DNA of 64,000 bases from Oncomelania hupensis (Eukaryota; Mollusca; Gastropoda; Littorinimorpha; Pomatiopsidae). Under the pieces are notes generated by a model. It was not told the DNA's origin, did no database searches, and saw nothing but the letters and a program-made list of their open reading frames with translations. Position numbers and translations under genes: made by a program. The stretch spans positions 38,615,091 to 38,679,090 of the forward strand of contig CM072519.1 in assembly GCA_036898135.1 (NCBI GenBank), read 5' to 3'. This document shows positions 59,101 through 63,864 of this stretch, piece by piece. Numbering within the stretch: the first letter of the stretch is position 1; every line of letters starts with the position of its first letter.

Positions 59101-62100
59101 ATTGTGGAGGACTTCGTTGAAGTTGTAGTAAATGTTGTAGTACGTGTTGTGGTAGGTTTTGTTGTTGTTGTACGAGTTGTTGATGGTGTTGAGGTTGATG
59201 TTATAGAAAGTGTTGTGGTTGGTGTTGTGGTACCTGTTGTGGATGATGTTGGGATAAGTGTTGTGGTTGATATTGCGGTAGGTGTTGTGATACGTGTTGT
59301 GGTAGATGTTGTGTTTGGTGTTGTAGCACTTACTGTGGTAGCTGTTGCTATTGTACGAGTTGTGGATGGTGTTGAGGTTGGCGTTATAGAAAGTGTTGTG
59401 GTTGTTGTTGTGGTAGGTGTTGTGGTAGGTGTTGTGGTAGCTGTTGAGGTTGGGTTGTGATACCTTTTGTGGATGATGTTGAGGTATGTGTTGTGGTTGG
59501 TGTTGTAGTACGTGTTGTGGTAGCGGTTATTGTTGTTGTACGCGTTGTGGATGGTGTTGAGGTTGATGTTATAGAAAGTCCTGTGGTTTGCGTTGTGGTA
59601 ACTGTTGTGGTTGATATCGAGGATGGTTTTGTGGTTGGTGTAGTAATAGCTGTTGTAGTACGTGTTGTGGTTGGTGTTGTAGAAAGTGTTGTTTGTTTTG
59701 TAGTTGATGTTGTGGTAGGTGTTGAAGTAAGTGTTGTGGTAGGTGTTGTGGTGGCTGTGGTTGTGGTGGCTGTGGTTACTGTGGATGATGTTGAGGTACG
59801 TGTTGTGGTTGGTATTGCGGTAAGTGTTGTAGTACGTGTTGTGATAGCTGTTGTGGTTGGTGTTGTTGTACCTGTCGAGGATGATGTTGAGGTACGTGTT
59901 CTGCTTGGTGTTGAGGTTGGTGTTATAGAAAGTGTTGTGGTAGGTTTTAGGGTTGATGTTGTAGTAAATGCTGTGGTAGCTGTTGTTGTTGTACGAGTTG
60001 GGGATGGTGTTGTGGTTGGTGTTGTGGTAGGTGTTGTAGTACGTGTTGTAGCAGCTGTTGTGGTTGGTGTTGTGGCACCTGTTGTGGATGATGTTGAGGT
60101 ACGTGTTGTGGTAGGTGTTGTAGTACGTGTTGTGGTACGTGTTGTGGTTGGTATTGTGGTACCTGTCGAGGATGATGTTGAGGTACGCGTTGTGCTTGGT
60201 GTTGCGGTAGATGTTGTAGTTCGTGCTGTGGTAGCTGTTGTTTTTGTGGATGGTGTTGGGGTTGGTGTTATAGAAAGTGTTGTGGTTGGTGTTGTGGTTG
60301 ATGTTGTAATACGTTTTAAGGTAGGTGTTGTGGTTGGTGCTGTTGTAGTTCGTGTAGAACGAGTTGTGATTGGTGTTGTAGAAAGTGTTGTAGATTGGTG
60401 GTATAGGTGTTTTAGTATGTAATCCATTAAGTGTGGTGACAGGTGATCAGCTAGGAATTTTAGTAATTCTGCTAAAGTAAGTGATTTGGTTGGTGTTGTG
60501 GTATGTGATGTAGTACCTGCTGTGGTAGCTGTTGTTGTTGTAAGAGTTGTGGATGGTGTTGAGGTTGGTGTTAAAGAAAGTATTGTGGTTGGTGTTGCGT
60601 TAGGTGTTATAGGACGTGTTGTGGTAGGTGTTGTTGTTATTGATGTTGTGGTTATTGTTGTTTTTGGTGTCATGTTTGTGGCTGCTGTCATAGTTGATGT
60701 TGTTGTTATGAATGTAGCTTTAATTTCTCTTTTGTTTCTATGCAAGTTGGCTGTGTTTATCGCGTTTGTTGTAACTGGCATAATCACATTTGTTTTTGTC
60801 GTCATGTTCGTTGATGCTGTCATGGTTGAAGTTTTATTTGCAGCTGTGTTTTCACTTTTGTTTCTAGTCATATTGGCAATGCTTATCGCTTTTGTATTTG
60901 GCGTTTTTGTATTCGGAGATGTTGCTGTTGGTTTTGGTATCATATTTGAGGAAGCTTTAATGGTTGAGGTTGTTATGATTGTACCTATGTTCCCACTATT
61001 GATTTCAGTTATATTGTCTGTTCTTATAGCTGTTGTTGTATTCGGATTTTCTGCTGTTATTTTTGTTGTTAAGGAAGTAGTTGCTGTCATTCTTGAGGTT
61101 ATTGTCATGATTGTAGCTGTGTTATCAGTATTGTTTCTAGCCAACTTTTCTGTGCTTACCGCTGATGACGTATTCGGTACTGTTATATTCAACGATGTGG
61201 CAGTAGTTTTTGGTCTCATGGTGATAGCTGCTGTCCTAGTTGAGGCTGGTGTTATGGTTGGTGTTGCGGTAGGTGTTGTGGTAGGTGTTGTAGTACGTGT
61301 TGTGGTAGCTGTTGTGGTTGGTGTTGTGGGAAGTGTTGTAATACGTGTTGTGGTAGCTGTTGTGGTTCGTGTTGTGGTAACTGTTGTGGATGATGTTGAG
61401 GTACGTGTTGTGGTTGGTGTTGCGGTAGGTGTTGTAGTACGTGTTGTGGTAGCTGTTGTGGTGGGTATTGTGGTACCTGTCGAGGATGATGTTGAGGTAC
61501 GCGTTGTGCTTGGTGTTGCGGTAGGTGTTGTAGTTCGTGCTGTAGTAGCTGTTGTTGTTGTGGATGGCGTTGAGGTTGGTGTTATAGAAAGTGTTGTGGT
61601 TGGTGTTGTGGTTGATGTTGTAATACGTTTTAAGGTAGGTGTTGTGGTTGGTGCTGTTGTAGTTCGTGTAGAACGAGTTGTGATTGGTGTTGTAGAAAGT
61701 GTTGTAGTTTGTTCGTATAGGTTTTGTAGTATGTATTCTATTACGTGTTGTGGCAGGTGTTGTGATAGGAATTGTAGTACTTGTAATATAGAAAGTGTTG
61801 TGGTTGGTGTTGTGGTATGTGATGTAGTACCTGCTGTTGTAGCTGTTGTTGTTGTAAGAGTTGTGGTTGTCATTATAGAAGGAGTTATTTTTGGCATTAG
61901 TGTTGCAGTCGGTGTTGTTTTTGATGTCATTTTTGTAGGTTCTTTTAACGTTGAAGTTTTCCAAATAGATGTGTTTCCTATATTTACATTGTGGGTTAAT
62001 ATCGATGTTTTTTTAGTCGTTGTTGTTTTTGGAGTTGCTGCTGTTATTTTTGTTGTTAAGGGAGTAGTTGCTGTCATTCTTGAGGTTATTGTCATGATTG

Positions 62101-63648
62101 TAGCTGTGTTATCAGTATTGTTTCTAGCCAACTTTTCTGTGCTTACCGCTGATGAAGTATTCGGTACTGTTATATTCAACGATGTGGCAGTAGTTTTTGG
62201 TCTCATGGTTATAGCTGCTGTACTAGTTGAGGCTGTTGTCATAATAGTAGATGTGGTTCCACTATCGTTTCTAGTCATATTGTCGGCTCTTTTCGCTGCT
62301 GTTGTATTCGGCGTTGGTATTGTATTCAGCGTTGTTGATGTTCCTGTTGTCATAGTTGTACTTTGTTTCATATTTAATACTGTTGTCATGATTGTAATGA
62401 TTGTTGCTGTGTTTTCACTGTATTTCTTTTCCTATTGTCTGCGCTTATCGGTGTTGTAGTATTCGGCGTTGTTCTTGATGTATTGGACGCTGTTGGTGTT
62501 TTTGTTGTCGTAGTTGAAGCTGCTGTCACGTATGAGGTTGTTGCCAATACTGTAGCCATGTTTCCACTATTATTTGAAGTTATGTTGTCTGTACTTAATG
62601 CTGTAGTATTCGGCGTTGCTGCTGGTGAATTCGCCGTTGCTGCTGTTGTTTTTGCTGTCATGGTTTCTTCTTCTATCAAGGATGAGACTGTTGTCAGGAT
62701 TTTAGCTGTGTTCCCACTATTATTTCTAATCATATTGTCTGTTTTTATTGCAGTTCTTGTATTTTGTGTTGTTGCAGTTGGTTTTGTTGTCATTGTTGTA
62801 GGTGCTGTTGTCAAGATTGCAGCTGGTTTCCCACTATTAGTTCTAGTCATATTGACTGTTCTTATCTCTGTTAATGTAACCGGCATTGTTAGATTTGTTT
62901 TCGTTGTCGAGTTCGTAGCTACGTACATGGTTGAAATTGTTATCATTGTAGCTATGTTTTCTCCATTGTTTCTTATCATATTGACTTTGCTTATTGCTGT
63001 CGTACTTGCAGTTGTTGTTGGTATATCCTTGGTTATTTCCGTGTAAAGTGATTCTGGTAAAGTTGGTTGTACTGCTGCCCAAGATGGTGACGATGTACAT
63101 GAATAGTTCAAATACTCAATATTATATAGGTACACAGTTCCTTGTAAGCTTCCTGTAATTCTTAGAGTTTCAATCTCAACAGTGAATTCAAAATCCACTG
63201 AGATGGGAATATACGCGCGTGCACAATTAGCAGAAGATCCATTCAATACAGACCATATTTCCTGTCGTGATCCGGTGGCGAAGTTTGTAATATAAACACG
63301 TAGGTTGATTGTGTCGTTGACAGTAAAAAGATAGAGAAAGGTCAGACAAAATGTCTGTCCTCTAAATGAGCATGAACGTCTGCTAATCAGAAGAGCAATA
63401 TTACTGTTGTCTGCAAGTCCTGAATACCCGCTGTAAATCCAGGGAGCTCCCGATGAAATGGTGCGATCATGACCCCACACCCAACCGTTGTCGTGGGTCC
63501 AGCTGCACCATGTTCGGGAATAATTGTGTAAATCTCCGACACTGCGGTATTGGAACGTGCAGTTTTCAGGTCCATCTTTACTGCATGCCAGAACATAGAC
63601 AGGGCAATACAGCAGGCAGAGGCACGGGAAAATTAAAATTCGGGCCAT
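33573..63648 (-). CDS. Giant membrane MAM-like mucin, gene R (whole, with frame breaks)
   Basis: Overall extent of a single-exon-like coding region of about 30 kb (about 10,000 codons). Order from the N-terminus: signal peptide and MAM-like domain (63648-63080); irregular Asn/Thr repeats (63080-61870); type A Thr/Pro repeats with two alpha-helix-like inserts (61870-58600); type B repeats (58560 to about 34100); a transmembrane helix (33627-33692) and an acidic tail to the TAG at 33573. A fusion junction between A and B repeats lies in one open frame (58389-59024), which links the N-terminal part and the array. The Thr-rich frame is interrupted by about 14 one-base indels; repeats on both sides are otherwise open, so either the assembly has errors or the gene is decaying. 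Inferred role: tethered surface mucin. The segments are listed separately below. Confidence 0.65.
35150..41845 (-). CDS. Gene R type B segment 9
   Basis: About 2230 uninterrupted codons of type B repeats, showing more divergence and unit truncations than segment 8 (for example the junctions near 35640 and 40440, where parts of a unit are missing). Ends near 35190 by a one-base loss (cccgatgtgatgtg against cccgatgttgatgtg). Confidence 0.8.
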   Translation of the reverse strand: MTTTKPNATTATYITSTSGTTRTTTLSPKTTASSMSTTSSMTQTATLSPNTTSTITASTTITPTANETTALTTTKPNATTSIATFITSTSGTTRSTTLSPKTTASNMSTTSGVTQTTTLSPNTTSSITAFTTITPTANETTALTTTKPNATTSTATFITSTSGTTRSTTLSTKITASNMSTTSGVTQTTTLSPNTTSTLTTSLSMTTKANQTTFLTTTKPNATSATYITLTSSTTRTTTLSSTPTAPSMSTTSSMTQTATRSPNTSSTITASTTITQTANETTALTTTKPNATTSIATFITSTSGTTRSTTLSTKLTASNISTTSGMTQTTTLSPNTTSTLTTSLSLTTKANHTTFLTTTKPNATTATYITSTSGTTRTTTLSPKTTASSMSTTSSMTQTATLSPNTTSTITASTTITPTANETTALTTTKPNATTSIATFITSTSGTTRSTTLSPKTTASNMSTTSTTKLSASNISTTSGMTQTTTLSRNTTSTLTTSLYITTKGNQTTFLTTTKPNATTATYITSTSGTTRTTTLSPKTTASSMSTTSSMTQTATLSPNTSSTITASTTITPTANETTSLTTTKPNATTPIATFITSTSSTTRSTTFSPKTTASNMSTTSGVTQTTTLSPNTTSSITAFTTITPTANETTALTTTKTNATTSTATFITSTSGTTRSTTLSPKTTASNMSTTSSMTQTATLSPNTTSTITASTTITPTANKKTALTTTMPNARTSTATFISSTSGTTRSTTLSTKLTASNISTTSGMTQTTTLSPYTTSTLTTSLSITTKANQTTFLTTTKPNATTATYITSTSGTTRTTTLSPKTTASSMSTTSSLTQTATLSPNTSSTITASTTITPTANETTALTTTKPNATTSIATFITSTSGTTRSTTLSPKTTATNVSKTSGVTETTTLSANTTSTITASTTITPTANETTALTTTKPNATTSIATFITSTSGTTISTTLSPKPTAFYMSTTSGVTQNTTLSPNTTSSNRASTTITPTANETTALTTTKPNATTSTATFISSTSGTTRSTTLSTKLTASNISTTSGMTQTTTLSPNTTSTLTTSLSITTKGNQSTFLTTTKPNATTATYITSTSGTTRTTTLSSKTTASSMSTTSSMTQTATLSPNTTSSITAFITITPTANETTALTTTKPNATTSTSTFITSTSGTTRSTTWSTKITASNMSTTSGMTQTTTLSPNTTSTLTTSLSITTKANQTTFLTTTKPNATTATYITSTSGTTRTITLSPKTTASSMSTTSSMTQTATLSPNTSSTITASTTITPTANETTALTTTKPNATTSIATFITSTSGTTRSTTLSPKTASNMSTTSGVTQTTTLSPNTTSSITASTPITPTANETTALTTTKPNATTSTATFITSTSGTTRSTTLSTQLTASNISTTSGMTQTTTLSPNITSTLTTSLSITTKGNQTTFLTTTKPNATTATYITSTSGTTRTTTLSSKTTASSMSTTSSMTQTATLSPNTSSTITASTTITPTANETTALTTTKPNATTSIATFITSTSATTRSTTLSPKTTASNMSTTSGVTQTTTLSPNTTSTITASTTITPTANETTALTTTKPNATTSTATFITSTSGTTRSTTLSPKTTASNMSTTSGVTQATTLSPNTTSTITAFTTITPTANETTALTTTKPNATTSTATFITSTSGTTRSTTLSIKITASNMSTTSGMTQSTTLSPNTTSTLTTSLSITTKANQTTFLTTTKPNATTATYITFTSGTTRTTTLSPKTTASRMSTTSSMTQTATLAPNTTSTITASTTITPTANETTALTTTKPNATTSIATFITTTLGTTRSTTLSPKTTASNMSTTSGVTQTTTLSPNSTLTITASTTITPTANETTALTTTKPNATTSTATFITSTSGTTRSTTLSPKTTASSMSTTSSMTQTALLSPNTSSTITASTTISPTANETTALTTTKSIATTSTAIFITSTSGTTRSTTLSPKITASNMSTTSGMTQTTTLSPNTTSTLTTSLSITTKANQTTFLTTTKPNATTATYITSTSGTTRTTTLSPKTTASSMSTTSSMTQTATLSPNTTSTITASTTATFITSTSGTTRSAILSPKTTASNMSTTSGVTQTTTLSPNTTSNFTTYLSMTTKANQATFLTTTKTNATTATYNTSTSGHTRTTTLSPKTTASSMSTISSMTQFATLSPNTTSTITASTTITPTTNETTALTTTKPNATTTTATFITSHRAPQDLQHCQPK
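41964..48041 (-). CDS. Gene R type B segment 8 (array core)
   Basis: About 2000 uninterrupted codons of highly homogeneous type B repeats, containing the 2358-bp internal duplication. Ends near 41967, where the T run is one base short (gttaatttgttgac); a second base is lost near 41880 (ggataagatg). Confidence 0.8.
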   Translation of the reverse strand: MQQLQQLHSSHQHRAPQDLQHCQPKLTASNISTTSGMTQTTTLSPNTTSTLTTSLSITTKANQTTFLTTTKPNATTATYITSTSGTTRTTTLSPKTTASSMSTTSSMTQTATLSPNTTSTITASTTITPTANETTALTTTKPNATTSIATFITSTSSTTRSTTLSPKTTASNMSTTSGVTQTTTLSPNTTSTLTTSLSMTTKANQTTFLTTTKPNATTATYITLTSSTTRTTTLSSKPTAPSMSTTSGVTQTTTLSPNTTSSITASTTKTPTANETTALTTTKPNATTSTATFITSTSGTTRSTTLSPKPTASNMSTTSGVTQTTTLSPNTTSSIRASTTITPTANETTALTTTKPNATTSTATFITSTSGTTRSTTLSPKTTASNMSTTSGVTQTTTLSPNTTSTITASTTITPTANETTALTTTKPNATTSTATFITSTSGTTRSTTLSPKPTASNMSTTSGVTQTTTLSPNTTSSIRASTTITPTANETTALTTTKPNATTSTATFITSTSGTTRSTTLSTKLTASNISTTSGMTQTTTLSPNTTSTLTTSLSITTKANQTTFLTTTKPNATTATYITSTSGTTRTTTLSSKTTASSMSTTSSMTQTATLSPNTSSTITASTTITPTANETTALTTTKPNATTSIATFITSTSGTTRSTTLSPKTTASNMSTTSGVTQTTTLSPNTTSTITASTTITPTANETTALTTTKPNATTSTATFITSTSGTTRSTTLSPKPTASNMSTTSGMTQTTTLSPNTTSTLTTSLSITTKANQTTFLTTTKPNATTATYITSTSGTTRTTTLSPKTTASSMSTTSSMTQTATLSPNTTSTITASTTITPTANETTALTTTKPNATTSTATFITSTSGTTRSTTLSPKPTASNMSTTSGVTQTTTLSPNTTSSITASTTITPTANETTALTTTKPNATTSTATFITSTSGTTRSTTLSPKPTASNMSTTSGMTQTTTLSPNTTSTLTTSLSITTKANHTTFLTTTKPNATTATYITSTSGTTRTTTLSPKRTASSMSTTSGVTQTTTLSPNTTSSITASTTITPTANETTALTTTKPNATTSTATFITSTSGTTRSTTLSPKPTASNMSTTSGVTQTTTLSPNTTSSIRASTTITPTANETTALTTTKPNATTSTATFITSTSGTTRSTTLSPKTTASNMSTTSGVTQTTTLSPNTTSTITASTTITPTANETTALTTTKPNATTSTATFITSTSGTTRSTTLSPKPTASNMSTTSGVTQTTTLSPNTTSSIRASTTITPTANETTALTTTKPNATTSTATFITSTSGTTRSTTLSTKLTASNISTTSGMTQTTTLSPNTTSTLTTSLSITTKANQTTFLTTTKPNATTATYITSTSGTTRTTTLSSKTTASSMSTTSSMTQTATLSPNTSSTITASTTITPTANETTALTTTKPNATTSIATFITSTSGTTRSTTLSPKTTASNMSTTSGVTQTTTLSPNTTSTITASTTITPTANETTALTTTKPNATTSTATFITSTSGTTRSTTLSPKPTASNMSTTSGMTQTTTLSPNTTSTLTTSLSITTKANQTTFLTTTKPNATTATYITSTSGTTRTTTLSPKTTASSMSTTSSMTQTATLSPNTSSTITASTTITPTANETTALTTTKPNATTSIATFITSTSGTTRSTTLSPKTTASNMSTTSGVTQTTTLSPNTTSTITASTTITPTANETTALTTTKPNATTSTATFITSTSGTTRSTTLSTKLTASNISTTSGMTQTTTLSPNTTSTLTTSLSITTKANQTTFLTTTKPNATTATYITSTSGTTRTTTLSPKTTASSMSTTSSMTQTATLSPNTSSTITASTTITPTANETTALTTTKPNATTSIATFITSTSGTTRSTTLSPKTTASNMSTTSGVTQTTTLSPNTTSTITASTTITPTANETTALTTTKPNATTSTATFITSTSGTTRSTTLSPKTTASNMSTTSGVTQTTTLSPNTTSSIRASTTITPTANETTALTTTKPNATTSTATFITSTSGTTRSTTLSTN
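47953..52255 (-). CDS. Gene R type B segments 4-7 (four short frames)
   Basis: Four consecutive type B open stretches (50929-52233, 49856-50950, 49215-49877 and 47953-49236) separated by the same one-base loss gttttggagacag near 50965, 49890 and 49252. The last ends near 47968, where one extra G occurs (gttaattttggttgacaa). Protein content is the same trimer repeat throughout. Confidence 0.7.
52212..55040 (-). CDS. Gene R type B segment 3
   Basis: About 936 codons of regular type B repeats with the 72-72-70 pattern. It ends in a frame break near 52255, where + strand gttttggtgacaat lacks one base relative to gttttgggtgac or gttttggttgac. Confidence 0.75.
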   Translation of the reverse strand, partial: KTTASSMSTTSSMTQTATLSPNTTSTITASTTITPTANETTALTTTKPNATTSIATFITSTSGTTRSTTLSPKTTASNMSTTSGVTQTTTLSPNTTSSITASTTITPTANETTALTTTKPNATTSTATFITSTSGTTRSTTLSTKITASNISTTSGMTQTTTLSPNTTSTLTTSLSITTKANQTTFLTTTKPNATTATYITSTSGTTRTTTLSPKTTASSMSTTSSMTQTATLSPNTTSTITASTTITPTANETTALTTTKPNATTSTATFITSTSGTTRSTTLSPKPTASNMSTTSGVTQTTTLSPNTTSSITASTTITPTANETTALTTTKPNATTSTATFITSTSGTTRSTTLSPKTTASNMSTTSGVTQTTTLSPNTTSTITASTTITPTANETTALTTTKPNATTSTATFITSTSGTTRSTTLSPKPTASNMSTTSGVTQTTTLSPNTTSSIRASTTITPTANETTALTTTKPNATTSTATFITSTSGTTRSTTLSTKLTASNISTTSGMTQTTTLSPNTTSTLTTSLSITTKANQTTFLTTTKPNATTATYITSTSGTTRTTTLSPKTTASSMSTTSSMTQTATLSPNTTSTITASTTITPTANETTALTTTKPNATTSIATFITSTSGTTRSTTLSPKPTASNMSTTSGVTQTTTLSPNTTSSIRASTTITPTANETTALTTTKPNATTSTATFITSTSGTTRSTTLSTKLTASNISTTSGMTQTTTLSPNTTSTLTTSLSITTKANQTTFLTTTKPNATTATYITSTSGTTRTTTLSPKTTASSMSTTSSMTQTATLSPNTTSTITASTTITPTANETTALTTTKPNATTSIATFITSTSGTTRSTTLSPKTTASNMSTTSGVTQTTTLSPNTTSSITASTTITPTANETTALTTTKPNATTSTATFITSTSGTTRSTTLSPKQLLLTCQQPQA
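55001..55690 (-). CDS. Gene R type B segment 2
   Basis: About 220 codons of type B repeats between the one-base losses near 55680 and 55040, both in the context gttttggagacag (intact copies have one more base here). The printed frame ends in LSPKQLLLACLQPQA, the shifted reading of the next unit. Confidence 0.7.
   Translation of the reverse strand, partial: TVSKTTASSMSTTSSMTQTATLSPNTTSTITASTTITPTANETTALTTTKPNATTSIATFITSTSGTTRSTTLSPKPTASNMSTTSGVTQTTTLSPNTTSSITASTTITPTANETTALTTTKPNATTSTATFITSTSGTTRSTTLSTKITASNMSTTSGMTQTTTLSPNTTSTLTTSLSITTKANQTTFLTTTKPNATTATYITSTSGTTRTTTLSPKQLLLACLQPQA
55700..58378 (-). CDS. Gene R type B segment 1 (most N-terminal, diverged units)
   Basis: About 890 codons of type B repeats, more diverged than the array core (for example KTTALATTKPSATTS). 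Upstream edge at 58367 is a recombination junction: the + strand jumps from gataaagatgttgta directly into gtcaaggctgttgtt. The frame is lost near 55825 by one extra T (gttttggtgacag against gtttggtgacag) and is restored near 55680 by a one-base loss. Confidence 0.75.
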   Translation of the reverse strand: MTTTSLSITTKANQTTFLTTTKPNAKTATYITSTSGTTRTTTLSPKTTASSMSTTSRMTQTATLSPNTTSTITESTTISPTVNETTALTTTKSNATTSTATFITSTSGTTRSTTLSPKTTASNMSTTSGMTQTTTLSPNTTSTLTTSLSITTKANQTTFLTTTKPNATTATYITSTSGTTRTTTLSPKTTASSMSMTSSMTQTTTHFPNTTSIITASTTISPKANKTTALATTKPSATTSRAIFITSTSVTTRPTTLSTKITASNMSTTSCVTQTTTLSPNTTSTITASTTITPTANETTALTTTKPNATTSTATFITSTSSATRSTTLSKKITASNMSTTSGMTQTTTLSPSITSTLTTSLSITTKANQTTFLTTTKPNATTATYITSTSGTTRTTTLSPKPTASSMSTTSSMTQTATLSPNTTSTITASTTITPTANETTFLTTTKPNATTSIATFITSTTGTTRSTTLSPKTTASKMSRTSGVTQTTTLSPNTTSSITASTTITPTANESTALTTTKPKATTSTATFIRSTSGTTRSTTLSTKITASNMSTTSGMTQTTTLSPNATSTLTTSLSITTKANQTTFMTTTKPNATTATYITSTSGTTRTTTLSSKTTASSISTTSSITQTATLSPNTTSTITASTTITPTANETTALTTTKPNATTSTATFITSTSGTTRSTTLSTKITASNMSTTSGMTQTTTLSPNTTSTLTTSLSITTKANQTTFLTTTKPNATTATYITSTSGTTRTTTLSPKTTASSMSTTSSMTQTATLSPNTTSTITASTTITPTANETTALTTTKPNATTSIATFITSTSGTTRSTTLSTKITASNMSTTSGMTQTTTLSPKHNINSYNIFIHHNKGKSDNILDYNKAQCNNSYVHHIHIGHH
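58389..59456 (-). CDS. Gene R segment joining type A to type B repeats
   Basis: A continuous Thr-rich frame in which type A phrases (STTKQ/LTTKQTTKPTTTRSTRS, SSSTGTTTPTKTATT) change, at about 58575-58610, into type B phrases (ALYITSTSGTTRTTTLSPK). This shows directly that both repeat families belong to one gene. It ends at 58389 because of one extra G in catttgctgttgggtgttat (58395-58405). Confidence 0.75.
   Translation of the reverse strand, partial: NPTSTATTTPTTTPTTTTTTTLSITPTSTPSTTRTIATATTVSATTPNTTSTTTRITTPTAISTTTLIPTSSTTGTTTPTTTLSITSTSTPSTTRTTTTKPTTTRTTTFTTTSTKSSTIPTITQTTIQTTTPTTIPATTPTITTMSTLPSTTSTSTPTTTRLTTLTTTTTTTPITTRITTLTTTLTTSTTIPITTPATTLTTTPTTTLTTKQTTKPTTTRSTRSATAPTTTRSIKPTSTPSTTRTTTKATTARTTTPTATPSTTGTSTSSSTGTTTPTKTATTTLAESTTMTTKTNATTALYITSTSGTTRTTTLSPKTNASSMSTTSSMTQTATLSPNPTSNIIASTTITPNSK
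59384..62420 (-). CDS. Gene R middle segment: irregular and type A repeats with helical inserts
   Basis: About 1000 codons, continuing the homology to gene L (residues such as KRADNMTRNDSGTTSTIMTT) after the frameshift near 62420. Includes STEKLARNNTDNTATI blocks, present twice, then Thr/Pro type A repeats. Two non-Thr segments of about 30 residues interrupt it, at 61700-61790 and 60388-60483, both Leu-rich and amphipathic. The frame is lost near 59455, where one base is missing relative to other copies (gaggttgggttgtgatacc); it then runs off into Gln/His residues. The Thr frame resumes on the other side. Confidence 0.75.
60388..60483 (-). CDS. Helix-like insert 2 inside gene R
   Basis: Within the Thr-rich frame, about 30 residues free of Thr repeats: LAELLK, then FLADHLSPHLMDYILKHLY, then HQS, after which Thr repeats resume. 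Leu/Ile/Tyr spacing suggests two short amphipathic helices. It aligns without gaps to the insert at 61700-61790. Confidence 0.7.
61700..61790 (-). CDS. Helix-like insert 1 inside gene R
   Basis: About 30 residues in the gene R frame: ILQVLQ, then FLSQHLPQHVIEYILQNLY, then EQ. The DNA is recognisably a type A repeat (ttgtggcaggtgttgtgata), whose normal reading is ITTPATT, read in another frame after an indel at about 61790 and put back by another at about 61705. Confidence 0.7.
62386..63648 (-). CDS. Gene R N-terminal segment: signal peptide, MAM-like domain, Asn/Thr repeats
   Basis: Starts at the ATG at 63648, same context as gene L. Residues 1-21 form the signal peptide, and residues 30-184 the MAM-like domain. 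Compared with gene L it has three extra residues (WIY at APWIYSG), Cys48 at the canonical second MAM cysteine (WCSW), and Cys142 in place of the conserved Trp139 of gene L (NCARAY against NWARAY). After it come Thr-rich repeats of about 45-50 residues each holding a motif like DNMIRNNSGNT with N-glycosylation sequons. The frame is lost near 62420, where the paralog has one more base in a T/C run, and the ORF ends in unrelated residues at 62386. Confidence 0.8.
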   Translation of the reverse strand: MARILIFPCLCLLYCPVYVLACSKDGPENCTFQYRSVGDLHNYSRTWCSWTHDNGWVWGHDRTISSGAPWIYSGYSGLADNSNIALLISRRSCSFRGQTFCLTFLYLFTVNDTINLRVYITNFATGSRQEIWSVLNGSSANCARAYIPISVDFEFTVEIETLRITGSLQGTVYLYNIEYLNYSCTSSPSWAAVQPTLPESLYTEITKDIPTTTASTTAISKVNMIRNNGENIATMITISTMYVATNSTTKTNLTMPVTLTEIRTVNMTRTNSGKPAAILTTAPTTMTTKPTATTQNTRTAIKTDNMIRNNSGNTAKILTTVSSLIEEETMTAKTTAATANSPAATPNTTALSTDNITSNNSGNMATVLATTSYVTAASTTTTKTPTASNTSRTTPNTTTPISADNRKRNTVKTQQQSLQS

Positions 63649-63663
63649 CTTGACCGCTTTCAC

Positions 63664-63693
63664 CTGAGAGAAAGAAGAAAAAAAACAATGAGA
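63664..63693 (-). promoter_or_regulatory. 3' splice acceptor before gene R start
   Basis: On the minus strand T8, CTTCTTTCTCTCAG directly precedes the GTG at 63663, 15 nt before the ATG. Same structure as upstream of gene L, again implying a 5' non-coding exon, here beyond the right edge or in 63.7-64.0 kb. Confidence 0.65.
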
Positions 63694-63864
63694 AAAAATA
63701 ACAACAGTAATTACAGTGTACCTATAATTTAAGTAAGTTTTGTTTACTCAACACGTATCGAAACCCAAGAAACAGTTACAGCAAAGATGCATATCTAATG
63801 GCTAAATTATACTTTTTGAAATAAATCTGAAAGCATGTTATTGTTGTTGTTCTTGTTGTCACGA

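Larger units (their letters stand above)
58600..61870 (-). repeat. Type A repeats of gene R
   Basis: Shorter and more diverged version of the gene L array. A copy of the gtaaaacgtgatg landmark region is at about 58972 (as ttaaacgtgttgtgg), and the block 58600-59100 is very close to gene L units. Confidence 0.85.
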
